The notes under the pieces were generated by a model. It worked only from the letters and a program-made list of their open reading frames with translations, did not search any database and had not been told where the DNA came from. Positions 17,179 through 26,426 of a stretch of 64,000 nt of DNA are shown one piece after another; positions within the stretch are counted from its first letter, which is position 1, and each line of letters begins with the position of its first letter. This DNA comes from Pseudobdellovibrionaceae bacterium. GTDB lineage: Bacteria; Bdellovibrionota; Bdellovibrionia; Bdellovibrionales; Bdellovibrionaceae. Location: NCBI GenBank assembly GCA_019637915.1, contig JAHBUV010000001.1:2450565-2514564 (forward strand). The letters are read 5' to 3'. The position numbers and the translations under genes are program-made.

Positions 17179-18273
17179 TTATGATCCTGAACGATTCCAG
17201 AAAGGCGTCGGGCAAATCTGCGCTTTGACCTTCCGTCCGCGGATGTCCACCAGCAATTCGGTGCCGTCTTTGGCCAGCTCACTGTTCACGTAAGCGATGC
17301 CGATCGGCGCGTCGAGGCTGGGGGAATGCGTCCCACTGGTTACCTTGCCGATTTCTTGATTGTCAAAAGAAAACAAGGAGTAACCCTGGCGGGGAATGCC
17401 TTTGTCGAGCATCTTGAAACCGACGAGTTTGCGTTTCAGTCCGGCCTCTTTCACCTGAAGGATCGGCGCTTTGCCGAGGAAATCCTTGGCTTGCGCTTTG
17501 ATGACCCATCCCAAACCCGCTTCGTAGGGATTGGTGCCGTCGTCGATTTCATGGCCGTACAGGGAGTACTTCATCTCGGTGCGCAAAGTGTCGCGGGCGC
17601 CCAGACCGATCGCCATGACGCCGAGGTCAGCGCCTTGCCGGAGCAATTCCGTCCACAGGGCGACCGTGCCCGCGGCCTGCACGAAAACCTCGCAGCCTTT
17701 TTCGCCGGTGTAACCCGTCGTCGCCACCATGATCTTGTGGCCCTGGAATTCGCCGCTGTGGATGTGGAAGGGTTTCATCTCGCTGACCTTGAAACCGAAA
17801 ACGCGGTCGCAGAGCGCCAGGGCTTTCGGGCCCTGGACGGCGATCTGTCCCCACTGATCGGACTCGTCGCTGATGTCGGCGCCTTTGTTGTTCCTCACCA
17901 TCCAGGCGAAGTCCTTGTCCTTGTTCGAGGCGTTCACGCAGACCAGGTAGTCCGCGTCGCGTTTCAGGCAGTAAACGATGATGTCGTCGACCAGGCCGCC
18001 GCGCTCATTGGGCAAGAGGCTGTACTGCGCTTCGCCGTCCTGCAATTTGGCCACGTCGTTGGTGGTCAGCCACTGCAAGGTCTCCAGCGCCTTCGGTCCC
18101 TTCACGCGGACCTCACCCATGTGGGAGACGTCGAACAGACCGACGTGATGGCGGACGTTGTCGTGCTCTTCGCGCAGGCCTTTGTACTGAACCGGCATCC
18201 ACCAACCGGCGAAGTCGACCATGCGGGCACCCAATTTTTCATGTTCAGCGGCGAGAGGAGTCTTTTTCAGCAT
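17179..18273 (-). CDS. gcvT: Glycine cleavage system T protein (aminomethyltransferase)
   Basis: 364 residues from ATG 18273 (MLKKTPLAAEHEKLGARMVDFAG cut here for length). T protein takes the aminomethyl group from lipoyl-H protein and gives methylene-tetrahydrofolate and ammonia. Recognisable are GLFDVSHMGEV, GGLVDDIIVYCL, TGYTGEKGCEVF and GLGARDTLRTEMKYSLYG, all conserved in the family. The C-terminal barrel ends near PIGIAYVNSE. A longer in-frame start exists at 18480 but overlaps the divergent methyltransferase gene, so it is rejected. No glycine riboswitch is evident in the 51-bp upstream gap. Confidence 0.96.
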   Translation of the reverse strand: MLKKTPLAAEHEKLGARMVDFAGWWMPVQYKGLREEHDNVRHHVGLFDVSHMGEVRVKGPKALETLQWLTTNDVAKLQDGEAQYSLLPNERGGLVDDIIVYCLKRDADYLVCVNASNKDKDFAWMVRNNKGADISDESDQWGQIAVQGPKALALCDRVFGFKVSEMKPFHIHSGEFQGHKIMVATTGYTGEKGCEVFVQAAGTVALWTELLRQGADLGVMAIGLGARDTLRTEMKYSLYGHEIDDGTNPYEAGLGWVIKAQAKDFLGKAPILQVKEAGLKRKLVGFKMLDKGIPRQGYSLFSFDNQEIGKVTSGTHSPSLDAPIGIAYVNSELAKDGTELLVDIRGRKVKAQICPTPFWNRSGS

Positions 18274-18324
18274 GCTCTCTTGTGCCCTTGACCCTCCCGA
18301 ACTGGCCAGCCATGATGCTTCGCG

Positions 18325-18813
18325 GTGATTCGGCTCTCTCCTCGACTGCAGTTTTTGTTGGATCAAGCCTGGCCCGGCGAGGCCCTGTGGGACCTTTGTT
18401 GCGACCATGGCCTGCTGGGGCGGCGCGCGCTGCAGAGCGGGCGATTTCCCGAAGTGCATTTTGTCGATCAGGTGCCCCACATCATGGCGCGTTTGCGCGA
18501 GCGTTTGACCCGGGAGGCGCCGGGCGCGCCGGCTTTTTTACATGCCGTGCCGGCGGGAGACCTGGAGCCTGTTCTGACGGGAACCGTGATCATCGCCGGC
18601 GTGGGCGGCGAAAAAATCCTGGAGATCCTGAGGCGGCTCCATGAGCGTCGGCGCCTGCAAGCCCGGCGTTTGGTCTTAAGTCCCCACAAGGACGAGGAAT
18701 TTTTGGCGGAGAGCCTCGCGTGCGATTTCGCTTCGCAGTGGCGCCTGTCGCCGCCGCGGCACGTTCACGAAGGCCCGCGCGTGCGCCCGGTCTGGGTGGC
18801 GGAAGCCCTCTGA
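18325..18813 (+). CDS. TrmK-like SAM-dependent tRNA methyltransferase
   Basis: 162 residues, GTG start at 18325. LWDLCCDHGLLGRRAL replaces the usual glycine-rich SAM motif (TrmK has a DIGSDHAYLP-type sequence), and VIIAGVGGEKILEIL matches TrmK motif IV. TrmK methylates N1 of adenine 22 in tRNA. The protein is shorter than Bacillus TrmK (about 230 residues), lacking the C-terminal coiled coil, so the exact target is uncertain. Divergent from gcvT with 51 bp between starts. Confidence 0.65.
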   Translation: MIRLSPRLQFLLDQAWPGEALWDLCCDHGLLGRRALQSGRFPEVHFVDQVPHIMARLRERLTREAPGAPAFLHAVPAGDLEPVLTGTVIIAGVGGEKILEILRRLHERRRLQARRLVLSPHKDEEFLAESLACDFASQWRLSPPRHVHEGPRVRPVWVAEAL

Positions 18814-18866
18814 AGGTCGGGTTTTTTTAGACTCATCGAGGGACGGCCCGCACCGATAAGCGTGAT

Positions 18867-19856
18867 GTGGGACAAGGACTCCGTCGCCACTTCGGCGTTT
18901 TGATGGCATGTCTGTGTGTGAGCGCTTGCGGGCCGGGCTCCGGTTTCCGCGCGCTGGAAGAGGCCAGCGAAGGCCTTCTGGAAACCCCGGGCGGGTCCTG
19001 GCCCGACCTCTGTTCCCCTTTGGATTTCTCCACCATTCAGTGGCCCGCCACCATGAGCGTGAACGAACGCCAGGCGATGAAGCTGGGCTTGAGCATCAGC
19101 GGCAGCTTCGAGGGCGTCGCGGGCTGGCGCAACCTCACGGGCAATTTCGACGACATGGGCGTGAGCCTCGGATTGTTGCAGCAGAATCTGGGCATGGGCA
19201 GCCTGCAACCTTTGTTGTTGAAGATGCGCGACCAGAACATGGAGGCCTTGCGCCGCATTTTCAGCGCCGCCCACCTGCAGTCCCTGCTGGGCATGCTGGA
19301 ACGCTGGCAAACGGCGGGTTTGTCGGCGATTCCCCTCGGGCAGGGGATCTCCCCCTTTGACGAGGATCTGGTGAGCCTGGGCAAAGCCGAGGATGAGAGC
19401 GTGCGGTGGGCGGTGGACAATCTCTACGTCAGCGGCGGCGCTTTCGATCCGCTGTGGAAAACCGAACTGATGAACCTCGCCGGTTCCCCGGAGTACGTGC
19501 AGCTGCAAGTGGAGGCCGCCCTGGCCCTTCACCGCAGCGCCATGAGCCTGCATCGTTTCGTCGGCGTGCCCCAGTTGCGGACCTATCTGCTGATGTTCGA
19601 CATCATGGTGCAGAACGGCGGCCTCAAAGCCGTCGACCGCAGCGATTACACCTCGTACGTGCAGGCCCATCCCCAGGCGCCCGCCCGCGATCGTTTGATT
19701 TATCTCCTGAATCTGCGGCTGCGCCACGTGCTGCCGCAATGGAAAGAGGACGTGCGCCTGCGCAAGACCGCCATCATCGACGGCCGGGGCCGCGTCCACG
19801 GCGATGACCGCGAGTTCGAGAGGGAGTACTGCTTCGAACGCCTGAGGGATTTCTAG
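18867..19856 (+). CDS. Putative lipoprotein with a lysozyme/chitosanase-like fold
   Basis: 329 residues from GTG 18867. The N-terminus (LRRHFGVLMACLCVSAC) ends in a lipobox CVSAC, suggesting lipid attachment at Cys 21. The segment GSFEGVAGWRNLTGNFDD followed by GVSLGLLQQNLGMGSLQPLL has the Glu-rich opening helix and GxFDxxGxSxGxLQ pattern that I associate with lysozyme-superfamily (chitosanase-type) hydrolases; the Glu in SFEG would be the acid. The C-terminal RKTAIIDGRGRVHGD is also repeated in such proteins. This is pattern memory, not a search result; peptidoglycan or glucosamine polymers are possible substrates. Confidence 0.55.
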   Translation: MGQGLRRHFGVLMACLCVSACGPGSGFRALEEASEGLLETPGGSWPDLCSPLDFSTIQWPATMSVNERQAMKLGLSISGSFEGVAGWRNLTGNFDDMGVSLGLLQQNLGMGSLQPLLLKMRDQNMEALRRIFSAAHLQSLLGMLERWQTAGLSAIPLGQGISPFDEDLVSLGKAEDESVRWAVDNLYVSGGAFDPLWKTELMNLAGSPEYVQLQVEAALALHRSAMSLHRFVGVPQLRTYLLMFDIMVQNGGLKAVDRSDYTSYVQAHPQAPARDRLIYLLNLRLRHVLPQWKEDVRLRKTAIIDGRGRVHGDDREFEREYCFERLRDF

Positions 19857-19868
19857 GCGGGGTCCCCT

Positions 19869-20732
19869 TCAGTGATCCGTCCAGAGGAATTCCAGGCGCT
19901 TGCCGTTCGGGGGAACCAGGGCGTAGCCGATCTGGTCGTTGCGATTCAAAAAGAAAAAGAACTCCGATTTCCCGTCCCGGTCCGCGTCGGCGGCGGCGAT
20001 GAGGGCGACGGCGTCGCCGAGGGAGGTCACCTGCCCCTGGCGGGCGAGGAACCACTGTTTGCTCTCGATCGGGCAGTCCACGCCCGTCCTCGAGCAGCGG
20101 ACGAAGCTGTCCTGGAAACGCGCGGCCAGGCTGAAGAGCTCGTCGCCGCGGCGGGAGCGATAGACGGTCTGCAGACGCAGGTCCTCGGCGCGCAACCGGC
20201 GCTTCGGATCTTTGTTTTGAAATTCGGAATCCTTGGCGAAATCCAGGCCGCGGCCGAAGAGCAGGATGAATTTGTCTTTGGCTTTCTTGAGGGCCTTCGG
20301 CGCGGCGGCGCTCTTCGACCAGACCTCCGGATCCTTGACGGGTTGGTCGGTCAGGAGGACGGGGCGCAGGTTTTTCGTTTTGATGCCGGTGGCGAACTCC
20401 TCGGACTCCGTGCGGAAAGGGGCGGGCGGGGCGCGGGTGATTTTTTGCAGGCCGGATTGGGCGTAGAATTCGTAGCGCGGGAAAACGGCGGTTTGCACGG
20501 GCCCGTAGGACCGGCCTTCGAAGAAGGCGTGCCACTGGTCGGGGCGCTCGAATTTCAACGACAGGGTGGCGAGGTTGGCGGGCGTGAAGACGCGGATCTG
20601 CCGCGAACTCCAGCCTTTTTTGTTTTTCTCGAAAACGACGCGGGCGCCTTCCTGTTCCCAGAAACCGATCTGCGGTCCGGCCAGGGCGCTCAAGGTCCAC
20701 ATCCATGCGGCGAGGGCGACGAGACTTCTCAT
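19869..20732 (-). CDS. Secreted protein of unknown function with an EF-hand-like repeat
   Basis: 287 residues, ATG 20732, signal peptide MRSLVALAAWMWTLSALAG. The mature part is beta-rich with one Cys pair (RCSRTGVDCP). Near the C-terminus AAADADRDGKSEFFFFLNRND looks like a calcium-binding FG-GAP/dockerin-type loop (DADRDGKSE). Its stop is 12 bp from the convergent lysozyme-like lipoprotein. It starts 13 bp after the rsm22 stop on the same strand, so it may be the last gene of the gcvP operon. Confidence 0.7.
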   Translation of the reverse strand: MRSLVALAAWMWTLSALAGPQIGFWEQEGARVVFEKNKKGWSSRQIRVFTPANLATLSLKFERPDQWHAFFEGRSYGPVQTAVFPRYEFYAQSGLQKITRAPPAPFRTESEEFATGIKTKNLRPVLLTDQPVKDPEVWSKSAAAPKALKKAKDKFILLFGRGLDFAKDSEFQNKDPKRRLRAEDLRLQTVYRSRRGDELFSLAARFQDSFVRCSRTGVDCPIESKQWFLARQGQVTSLGDAVALIAAADADRDGKSEFFFFLNRNDQIGYALVPPNGKRLEFLWTDH

Positions 20733-20745
20733 GTCTTCATTGTGA

Positions 20746-21765
20746 TCAAAGAATCGTCAGTTGTCGATCCACCCGGATCTCATTCGAGGTTTTTTTCAGG
20801 CCCTCGGGCAATTGGACGAGGGCGCCGCGCGGCCATTCCGGGGCTGGACCCTGGCGGTGCATCCAGGCCAGGAACTCGCGCTCCTCGCCCCGGCAGACCA
20901 TTTGCCGGTCCTTGCCCTTTTCCCCGAGGCGATCGCCGATCAGCCGCGCGGCCCCTTCGGGCAGGGGCGGGGGTGGGGTCCGGCGCGCCAAAAGATAGCT
21001 GAAGGTCACCGTTTGATTGCGGAAGGGCAGCTCATTTTCGAGCCGCACCAGCCACTCCGGGCGATCGACGTGGACGCGGTCATGGCACCAATCGCGGGGG
21101 GAGTTCTTGAGCAGGGGGCAGGCGCCCTGATGGGTGCACGGGGCCCACAGATGGTAGCCCTCCCGGCGCAAGTGATCGCGCAATTTCAGCAGCTCGCGGC
21201 CGTCCTGCTGGGTCGAAGGCTCCAGGATCATCAGGGCCTCGCACTGGAGGGCCTGGGGCGGGATCCTCGCCTCGGTCAGGGAATAGCTCGCCACGAAGAG
21301 CGTCGAGGACGGACTCGTGAAGAGGGAATCCTCGAGCCGGCTGAAGTAGCGCCAGTTCGGGTCGGCGCCGGCGGCGCGCAGCCGCTGGCCGGGGACCTCG
21401 GAGCGGTCGATCAATGAAAATGATTGAATGCCGGCGTGGGCGGCGAGGGCGAAATCCGCCGTTCCCGGGCCGGCGCCGAAGTCGACGGCGCGGTCGAGGC
21501 CGTCGAAGAAACCGAGCTTCCGGCCTTCCAGGACGACGGCGCGATTGCGGATCTCGTTCAGCACCAGGTAGTACGAAAAATAAGCCTCGACGGCCCAGGC
21601 TTCCTTCCAGGGCGTGGCGCCCTCCGGCTCGGCGATGAAAAAGTCCGACAGGCGCTTCACGGCGGCCGCCAGGCGGCGGGGATCCCGCTCTTTGGAACCC
21701 TGCAGGGCGAGCACGGCTTCGCTGACGCGCAAAACCTCGGGCGAAGGCGGGAAGACTCTTTTCAA
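20746..21765 (-). CDS. Rsm22-family (METTL17-like) ribosomal small-subunit methyltransferase
   Basis: 339 residues from a TTG at 21765 that overlaps the TGA of the upstream glycosyltransferase (TTGA), with GGAG eight bases before. SAM-binding motif: AVDFGAGPGTADFALAAH. The cysteine cluster WAPCTHQGACPLL followed by DWCHDRVHVDRPEW is the Rsm22 signature, which in mitochondrial homologues binds an iron-sulfur cluster. Rsm22 proteins assist small-subunit rRNA maturation. A longer in-frame extension to 22734 is a shadow of the glycosyltransferase and is rejected. Confidence 0.85.
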   Translation of the reverse strand: MKRVFPPSPEVLRVSEAVLALQGSKERDPRRLAAAVKRLSDFFIAEPEGATPWKEAWAVEAYFSYYLVLNEIRNRAVVLEGRKLGFFDGLDRAVDFGAGPGTADFALAAHAGIQSFSLIDRSEVPGQRLRAAGADPNWRYFSRLEDSLFTSPSSTLFVASYSLTEARIPPQALQCEALMILEPSTQQDGRELLKLRDHLRREGYHLWAPCTHQGACPLLKNSPRDWCHDRVHVDRPEWLVRLENELPFRNQTVTFSYLLARRTPPPPLPEGAARLIGDRLGEKGKDRQMVCRGEEREFLAWMHRQGPAPEWPRGALVQLPEGLKKTSNEIRVDRQLTIL

Positions 21766-22805
21766 GGCAGGAGTCTCCGCGCTTCCTCCAGGACCTGATC
21801 GAGAGTGATCTTTTCCATGGAGGTCAGGGCGCCGTCGGCTTTCTCGAAAAAACCTTCCGGCGACAGGCAGACGATCTTTTCCCCGCGCGGGGCCCAGCGC
21901 TGCGCCCTTTGCACGCGCACCGGGGAGAAAAAGCACAGCACCGGTTTGCCCAGGGCCGCGGCCAGATGCGCGACGCCCGTGCTGGGCGCGATCACCAGGC
22001 GCGATTGCTCGAGCACGCCGAGAAGTTCCACCGGCGTCACTTGCCCGACGAGCCAGAGGACGTTGTTGACCCCCTGCAGGCCGGCGCGGATGTCCCCCAA
22101 CCAGGGCTCGTCCGCGGGCGTGCCGGTGATGGTCACCGTGTGGTGGTTCGAGAGCTCGCGGATCAGAGCAACATAATTTTTCTGCGGCCAGTTCAGCGCG
22201 GACCCCGCCATGCCCGGATGAACCACCACGTAGGAGCGGTGGGCGAGGGTGAGGCGCTCCTGCACATCGGGCAAGGTGGGCGCGCGCAGGCGCATGTGCG
22301 GGACGCGGGTGAAGAGGGCATTGGCTTTGTCCCCCTCGACCACGCGCGCGGAAGGGCGCTCCGGCAAACTCTGAGGGTTTTTGTTCAAGGCGTAAGCCAG
22401 GAGATCGAGATTGTAATCCGCCTCGTGCTTTTCGGCGCGGCTGCGTTTTTGGCGGAGAGCGCGGTTCAAAAACAAAAAGCTGTGCCACTGGCTCAAGACC
22501 CCCGCCCGCACCGGGACTTTCTCCAGCCAGGCGGCGAGCGACACCCACCAGGGCGCCTGGAAACTCACGATGAAATCGAATTTCTCCTCGCGCAGGTACT
22601 GGCGCAGGACGCGGAAGCTCGCCCAGGGCGTGTCTTTGTTGAGCTGGGTGAAGCGGCGGCCCGGCACGCTGTTGGCGGCGATGAAGCCCATGCCCTGCGA
22701 GATCACCCAGCGGATGCGGTGACCTTCCAGCCATGGCACCTCGTCCACCGGCAGGGTGCAGACGAGGTCGCCGATCTTATCCAACCGGATCAGGCCGATT
22801 TTCAC
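21762..22805 (-). CDS. Glycosyltransferase family 9 (heptosyltransferase-like)
   Basis: 347 residues from a GTG at 22805 whose bases overlap the gcvP stop (GTGA). It begins [20 protein letters not shown], the first strand of ADP-heptose transferases, and the C-terminal half has [18 protein letters not shown] and the nucleotide-sugar motif [23 protein letters not shown]9 enzymes add heptose to the LPS inner core at the cytoplasmic face. A heptose kinase (39741) is encoded elsewhere in the window. Which acceptor is used cannot be read. Confidence 0.9.
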   Translation of the reverse strand: MKIGLIRLDKIGDLVCTLPVDEVPWLEGHRIRWVISQGMGFIAANSVPGRRFTQLNKDTPWASFRVLRQYLREEKFDFIVSFQAPWWVSLAAWLEKVPVRAGVLSQWHSFLFLNRALRQKRSRAEKHEADYNLDLLAYALNKNPQSLPERPSARVVEGDKANALFTRVPHMRLRAPTLPDVQERLTLAHRSYVVVHPGMAGSALNWPQKNYVALIRELSNHHTVTITGTPADEPWLGDIRAGLQGVNNVLWLVGQVTPVELLGVLEQSRLVIAPSTGVAHLAAALGKPVLCFFSPVRVQRAQRWAPRGEKIVCLSPEGFFEKADGALTSMEKITLDQVLEEARRLLP

Positions 22806-25678
22806 GACCGATAGCTCTCGATATCGGGGCAGGCGCAAACCAGGTTGCGGTCGCCGTAAGCGTTGTCGACGCGACCCACGGCCGGGAAGATTTTATTTTC
22901 CATCACCCAGGCGGCCGGATAGGCGGCCTGCTCGCGGGTGTAGGGGTACTTCCATTCGCCGGCCAGCAAGGTCACCGCCGTGTGCGGGCTGTTGCGGAGG
23001 ACGTTGTTCTCGGCGTCGACTTTTTTGTCGGCGACGGCCTGGATCTCGCCGCGGATGCGGATCATCGCTTCGATGAAGCGGTCGATCTCGGCCTTGGATT
23101 CGGACTCGGTGGGCTCGATCATCAAGGTGCCGACGACGGGGAAGCTCATGGTGGGGGCGTGGAAGCCGAAGTCCATCAGGCGCTTGGCGACGTCGTTCAC
23201 GTCGATGCCGGTGTCGCGCTTGATGCCGCGCATGTCGACGATGCACTCGTGGGCGACCAGGCCTTCTTTGCCTTTGTAGACGACCGGATAGTGCGGATTC
23301 AGTTTCTTGGCGATGTAGTTGGCGTTCAGGATGCTGACCAGGGTGGCCTTCTTCAGGCCTTCCGAACCCATCATGGTGATGTAGGCCCAGCTGATCGGCA
23401 GGATCGAGGCCGAACCCCACGGGGCGCTCGTGACGCTCGAGATGCCCGTGCCGGGGCCGGCTTCCGCGACCAGGCCGTGCTTCGGCAGGAAGGGCGCGAG
23501 GTGGGCGCCGACGCCGATCGGGCCCACGCCGGGCCCGCCGCCGCCGTGAGGGATGGCGAAGGTCTTGTGCAGGTTCATGTGCATGACGTCGGGACCGAAC
23601 TCGCCGGGACGGCACAGGCCGACCAGGGCGTTCATGTTGGCGCCGTCCATGTAGACCTGTCCGCCGTGGCGGTGAACGATGTCGCAGATCTCGACGATGC
23701 TCTCCTCGAACACGCCGTGGGTCGACGGGTAGGTGATCATCAGGGCCGCGAGGTCGTTCTTGTGCCGCTCGGCTTTGGCCTTGAGGTCGGAGACCTGTAC
23801 GTTGCCTTGCTCGTCGCAGTTGACGACGACCACGTCCATGCCGGCCATCACCGCCGAAGCGGGATTGGTGCCGTGGGCGGAACTCGGGATCAGGCAGATC
23901 TTGCGGTGGCCTTCGTTGCGGCTCTGGTGGTACTTGCGGATGACGAGAAGGCCGGCGTACTCGCCCTGCGAACCGGCGTTCGGCTGCAGGCTGACGCCCG
24001 GGAAGCCCGTCAGGTCCGCGAGTTTTTTCTCGAGGTCGTGGATCATCTCGATCAGGCCGACGGCCTGCTCGGTGGGCGCGAAGGGGTGCAGGCGGCTGAT
24101 CTCGGGCCAGCTCACCGGCACGAGTTCCGTCGTGGCGTTCAGCTTCATCGTGCAGGAGCCGAGTGGGATCATCGAGTGCGTGAGCGTGATGTCCTTGTTC
24201 TGCAGCTTGTGGATGTAGCGGAGCAGGTCGGTTTCGCTGTGATGGCTGTTGAACACCGGATGCGTGAGGTAAGCCGAACGGCGCACGAAGCTCTCGGGCC
24301 AGGCGGCTTTGATGGCGCATTGCTCTTCGCTGACTTTGAGGTCGACCGCCTGCCCGCCGTTGAAGGCCGCCAGCACGTCGCTCACCGTCTCGAGGCCGCA
24401 GGTCTCATCGAAGGACAGCGTCAGGGCGTTGCCGCCGAGCGCGCGGAAATTGAGCCCGAGCTTGCCGGCGTCGGCGACGATGGTTTTCACTTTGTCCGTG
24501 GTGATTTTCAAGGTGTCGAAGAAGGGCGCGCCCGCCACGTCGTAGCCGAGCTGGCGCAGTCCCTCGGCGGCCATGATCGTCAGCAGGTGCACGCGCTGGG
24601 CGATGCGCTTCAGCCCCTTCGGTCCGTGGTAGACGGCGTACATGCTGGCCATGTTGGCGAGCAGCACCTGCGCCGTGCAGATGTTCGAGGTGGCTTTCTC
24701 GCGGCGGATGTGTTGCTCGCGGGTTTGCAGGGCCAGGCGCAGGGCGGGTTTGCCGTGGGCGTCCACGGACAGGCCGACGAGCCGTCCCGGCATCAGGCGT
24801 TTGTAAGCGTCTTTGGTGGCCATGAAGCCGGCGTGGGGACCGCCGAAACCGAGCGGCACGCCGAAGCGCTGCGAGTTGCCGACCGCGATGTCGGCGCCCC
24901 ACTCGCCGGGCGAGGTGAGCAGGGTCAGGGCGAGCAGGTCCGTCGAGGCGACGACGAGCGCGCCGTGCTCGTGGGCTTTTTTGGCGAGTTCGCGGTAATC
25001 CTCGATGGCGCCTTCGGTGTCGGGGTACTGGACGAAGAGGGCGAAGACGTCCTTGCTGAAGTTGAAGCCGCGCGGGTCCTGCAGCAGGATTTCCCAGCCG
25101 AGCGGCTCGGCGCGGGTTTGTAGCACCTCGATCACATGGGGGTGCATCTTCGGCGACACCACGAGGGTGCGCACGTCTTTCTTTTTGCAAAGCGCGTGGG
25201 CCATGGCCATGGCTTCGGCGGCGGCGGTGCCTTCATCGAGCAGCGAGGCGTTGGCGATCTCGAGCCCGGTCAGGTCCTTTACCATGGTCTGGAAATTCAG
25301 CAACGCCTCCAGGCGGCCCTGCGAGATCTCCGGCTGGTAGGGCGTGTAGGCCGTGTACCACACCGGGTTCTCGAGGATGTTCCGCTGGATCACCGTGGGC
25401 GTGATCGTGTCGTGGAAACCGAGCCCGATCATCGAGCGGCGCATCTGGTTTTTCCCGACCATGCCGCGCAGGCGCTTCAGCAGGTCGAATTCCGAGACGC
25501 CGTGACCGACGACGTCGTAGGCTTTTTTGGTGCGGATGTTTTTCGGAATGACCTTCGCGGCCATTTCCTCGAGGTCGTTGAAACCGAGCTCCTTCAACAT
25601 CGCCTGGATGTCTTCGTCGCGGGGGCCGATGTGGCGGTTTTCAAATTCGTGGGATGTGCGCAGATGATCGAAAAGCAT
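22802..25678 (-). CDS. gcvP: Glycine dehydrogenase (decarboxylating), P protein
   Basis: 958 residues, single-chain P protein of the proteobacterial type (not split into two subunits). It decarboxylates glycine with PLP and loads the aminomethyl group on lipoyl-H protein. The N-terminus [17 protein letters not shown] and the PLP lysine in [17 protein letters not shown] are conserved; [16 protein letters not shown] and [17 protein letters not shown] are also typical. It heads an operon with the glycosyltransferase and rsm22, and is separated from gcvTH by about 4.5 kb of other genes, some on the opposite strand. Confidence 0.98.
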   Translation of the reverse strand: MLFDHLRTSHEFENRHIGPRDEDIQAMLKELGFNDLEEMAAKVIPKNIRTKKAYDVVGHGVSEFDLLKRLRGMVGKNQMRRSMIGLGFHDTITPTVIQRNILENPVWYTAYTPYQPEISQGRLEALLNFQTMVKDLTGLEIANASLLDEGTAAAEAMAMAHALCKKKDVRTLVVSPKMHPHVIEVLQTRAEPLGWEILLQDPRGFNFSKDVFALFVQYPDTEGAIEDYRELAKKAHEHGALVVASTDLLALTLLTSPGEWGADIAVGNSQRFGVPLGFGGPHAGFMATKDAYKRLMPGRLVGLSVDAHGKPALRLALQTREQHIRREKATSNICTAQVLLANMASMYAVYHGPKGLKRIAQRVHLLTIMAAEGLRQLGYDVAGAPFFDTLKITTDKVKTIVADAGKLGLNFRALGGNALTLSFDETCGLETVSDVLAAFNGGQAVDLKVSEEQCAIKAAWPESFVRRSAYLTHPVFNSHHSETDLLRYIHKLQNKDITLTHSMIPLGSCTMKLNATTELVPVSWPEISRLHPFAPTEQAVGLIEMIHDLEKKLADLTGFPGVSLQPNAGSQGEYAGLLVIRKYHQSRNEGHRKICLIPSSAHGTNPASAVMAGMDVVVVNCDEQGNVQVSDLKAKAERHKNDLAALMITYPSTHGVFEESIVEICDIVHRHGGQVYMDGANMNALVGLCRPGEFGPDVMHMNLHKTFAIPHGGGGPGVGPIGVGAHLAPFLPKHGLVAEAGPGTGISSVTSAPWGSASILPISWAYITMMGSEGLKKATLVSILNANYIAKKLNPHYPVVYKGKEGLVAHECIVDMRGIKRDTGIDVNDVAKRLMDFGFHAPTMSFPVVGTLMIEPTESESKAEIDRFIEAMIRIRGEIQAVADKKVDAENNVLRNSPHTAVTLLAGEWKYPYTREQAAYPAAWVMENKIFPAVGRVDNAYGDRNLVCACPDIESYRS

Positions 25679-25756
25679 AAGACCTCGCCGGCTGAGAGGA
25701 TGAACGAACTTCGAATGTGTTCAGTCCGGGGCAAATTAGCACAAGGCGAGGCGGGG

Positions 25757-25785
25757 AGAAAGAACGCGCCGCCTTATGCGGCGCG
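25757..25785 (-). terminator. Intrinsic terminator of the coiled-coil gene
   Basis: On the minus strand CGCGCCGC and GCGGCGCG form an 8-bp stem around a 5-base loop (25765-25785) followed by TTCTTTCT. It lies 10 bases after the stop at 25796 and before gcvP, so it separates the two transcripts. Confidence 0.75.
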
Positions 25786-25795
25786 ATAGTCGCGG

Positions 25796-26239
25796 TTAGG
25801 CGCGGACCGTTTTTTTCGAGACCCGTTTGGCGGCTTTTTTCGCCTTGGGCGCGCGTTTTTTCGAGCTGGCCGCGGTTTTTTTGCCTTTCGCCTGGGCTTT
25901 GATCAGCTTCTCGATGCGCTCTTTCTGGGCGACGGCCTTTTTGCGGTAGCTTTCCAAGCCCTTTTCCACGTCGCTGGCGGAGCGGCGGATTTTCAGCAGG
26001 GCGCTGGCCACTTCGCGGTCCAGTTGCTTCTGGGTGGCGGTCACGGATTGAACGGCTTTGTGATACTGGGTCTGGGCTTGCTTCAGGGTCTGGTTTTTGC
26101 CCTCGGTCCAGCGCTCGTTCAGCTCGTGACCTTTTTGCGCCAGCTCATGTCCCAGGCGATTGAATTCGCTGACGACGCTTTGCACGTTCTTGTTCTTGGA
26201 CAATTGATTCAGGAATTTTTGCAGACCGATCGTGGCCAT
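25796..26239 (-). CDS. Coiled-coil protein with a Lys/Ala-rich tail (phasin- or histone H1-like)
   Basis: 147 residues from ATG 26239 with AAGGAGG upstream. Residues 1-110 are one long amphipathic helix (HELAQKGHELNERWTEGKN, QTQYHKAVQSVTATQKQL), reminiscent of phasins. Residues 115-147 are strongly basic (GKKTAASSKKRAPKAKKAAK), as in AlgP or bacterial H1-like DNA-binding tails. No polyhydroxyalkanoate synthase is in the window, so a nucleoid or granule role is open. It has its own transcript, ended by the terminator at 25765. Confidence 0.65.
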   Translation of the reverse strand: MATIGLQKFLNQLSKNKNVQSVVSEFNRLGHELAQKGHELNERWTEGKNQTLKQAQTQYHKAVQSVTATQKQLDREVASALLKIRRSASDVEKGLESYRKKAVAQKERIEKLIKAQAKGKKTAASSKKRAPKAKKAAKRVSKKTVRA

Positions 26240-26426
26240 CGTTTCCTCCTTGGCTTTCCCAGTCATACCAAAGCTCCCCCCTCAATCCCAGGGGTTTTCC
26301 GCCCCGTCGGGATTTCTTGAAACAACTTTTTGTTGAGCCGCGCCCTCGAGCAGCGACTCCAGAAATCCCTGACTCCGGCGAGATCCGGACAGGGCCCGCC
26401 GCCGCCCGAAAGCGGCGCGCTCCGCC

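Noticed and set aside
22733-25123. A 796-codon plus-strand frame opposite gcvP
   Set aside because: Shadow of a strongly conserved gene, His/Gly/Asp-rich, no motif.
25679-25795. Possible glycine riboswitch before gcvP
   Set aside because: The conserved glycine aptamer segments were not found; the strong hairpin here is the terminator of the upstream gene with a T-rich tail on the same strand.
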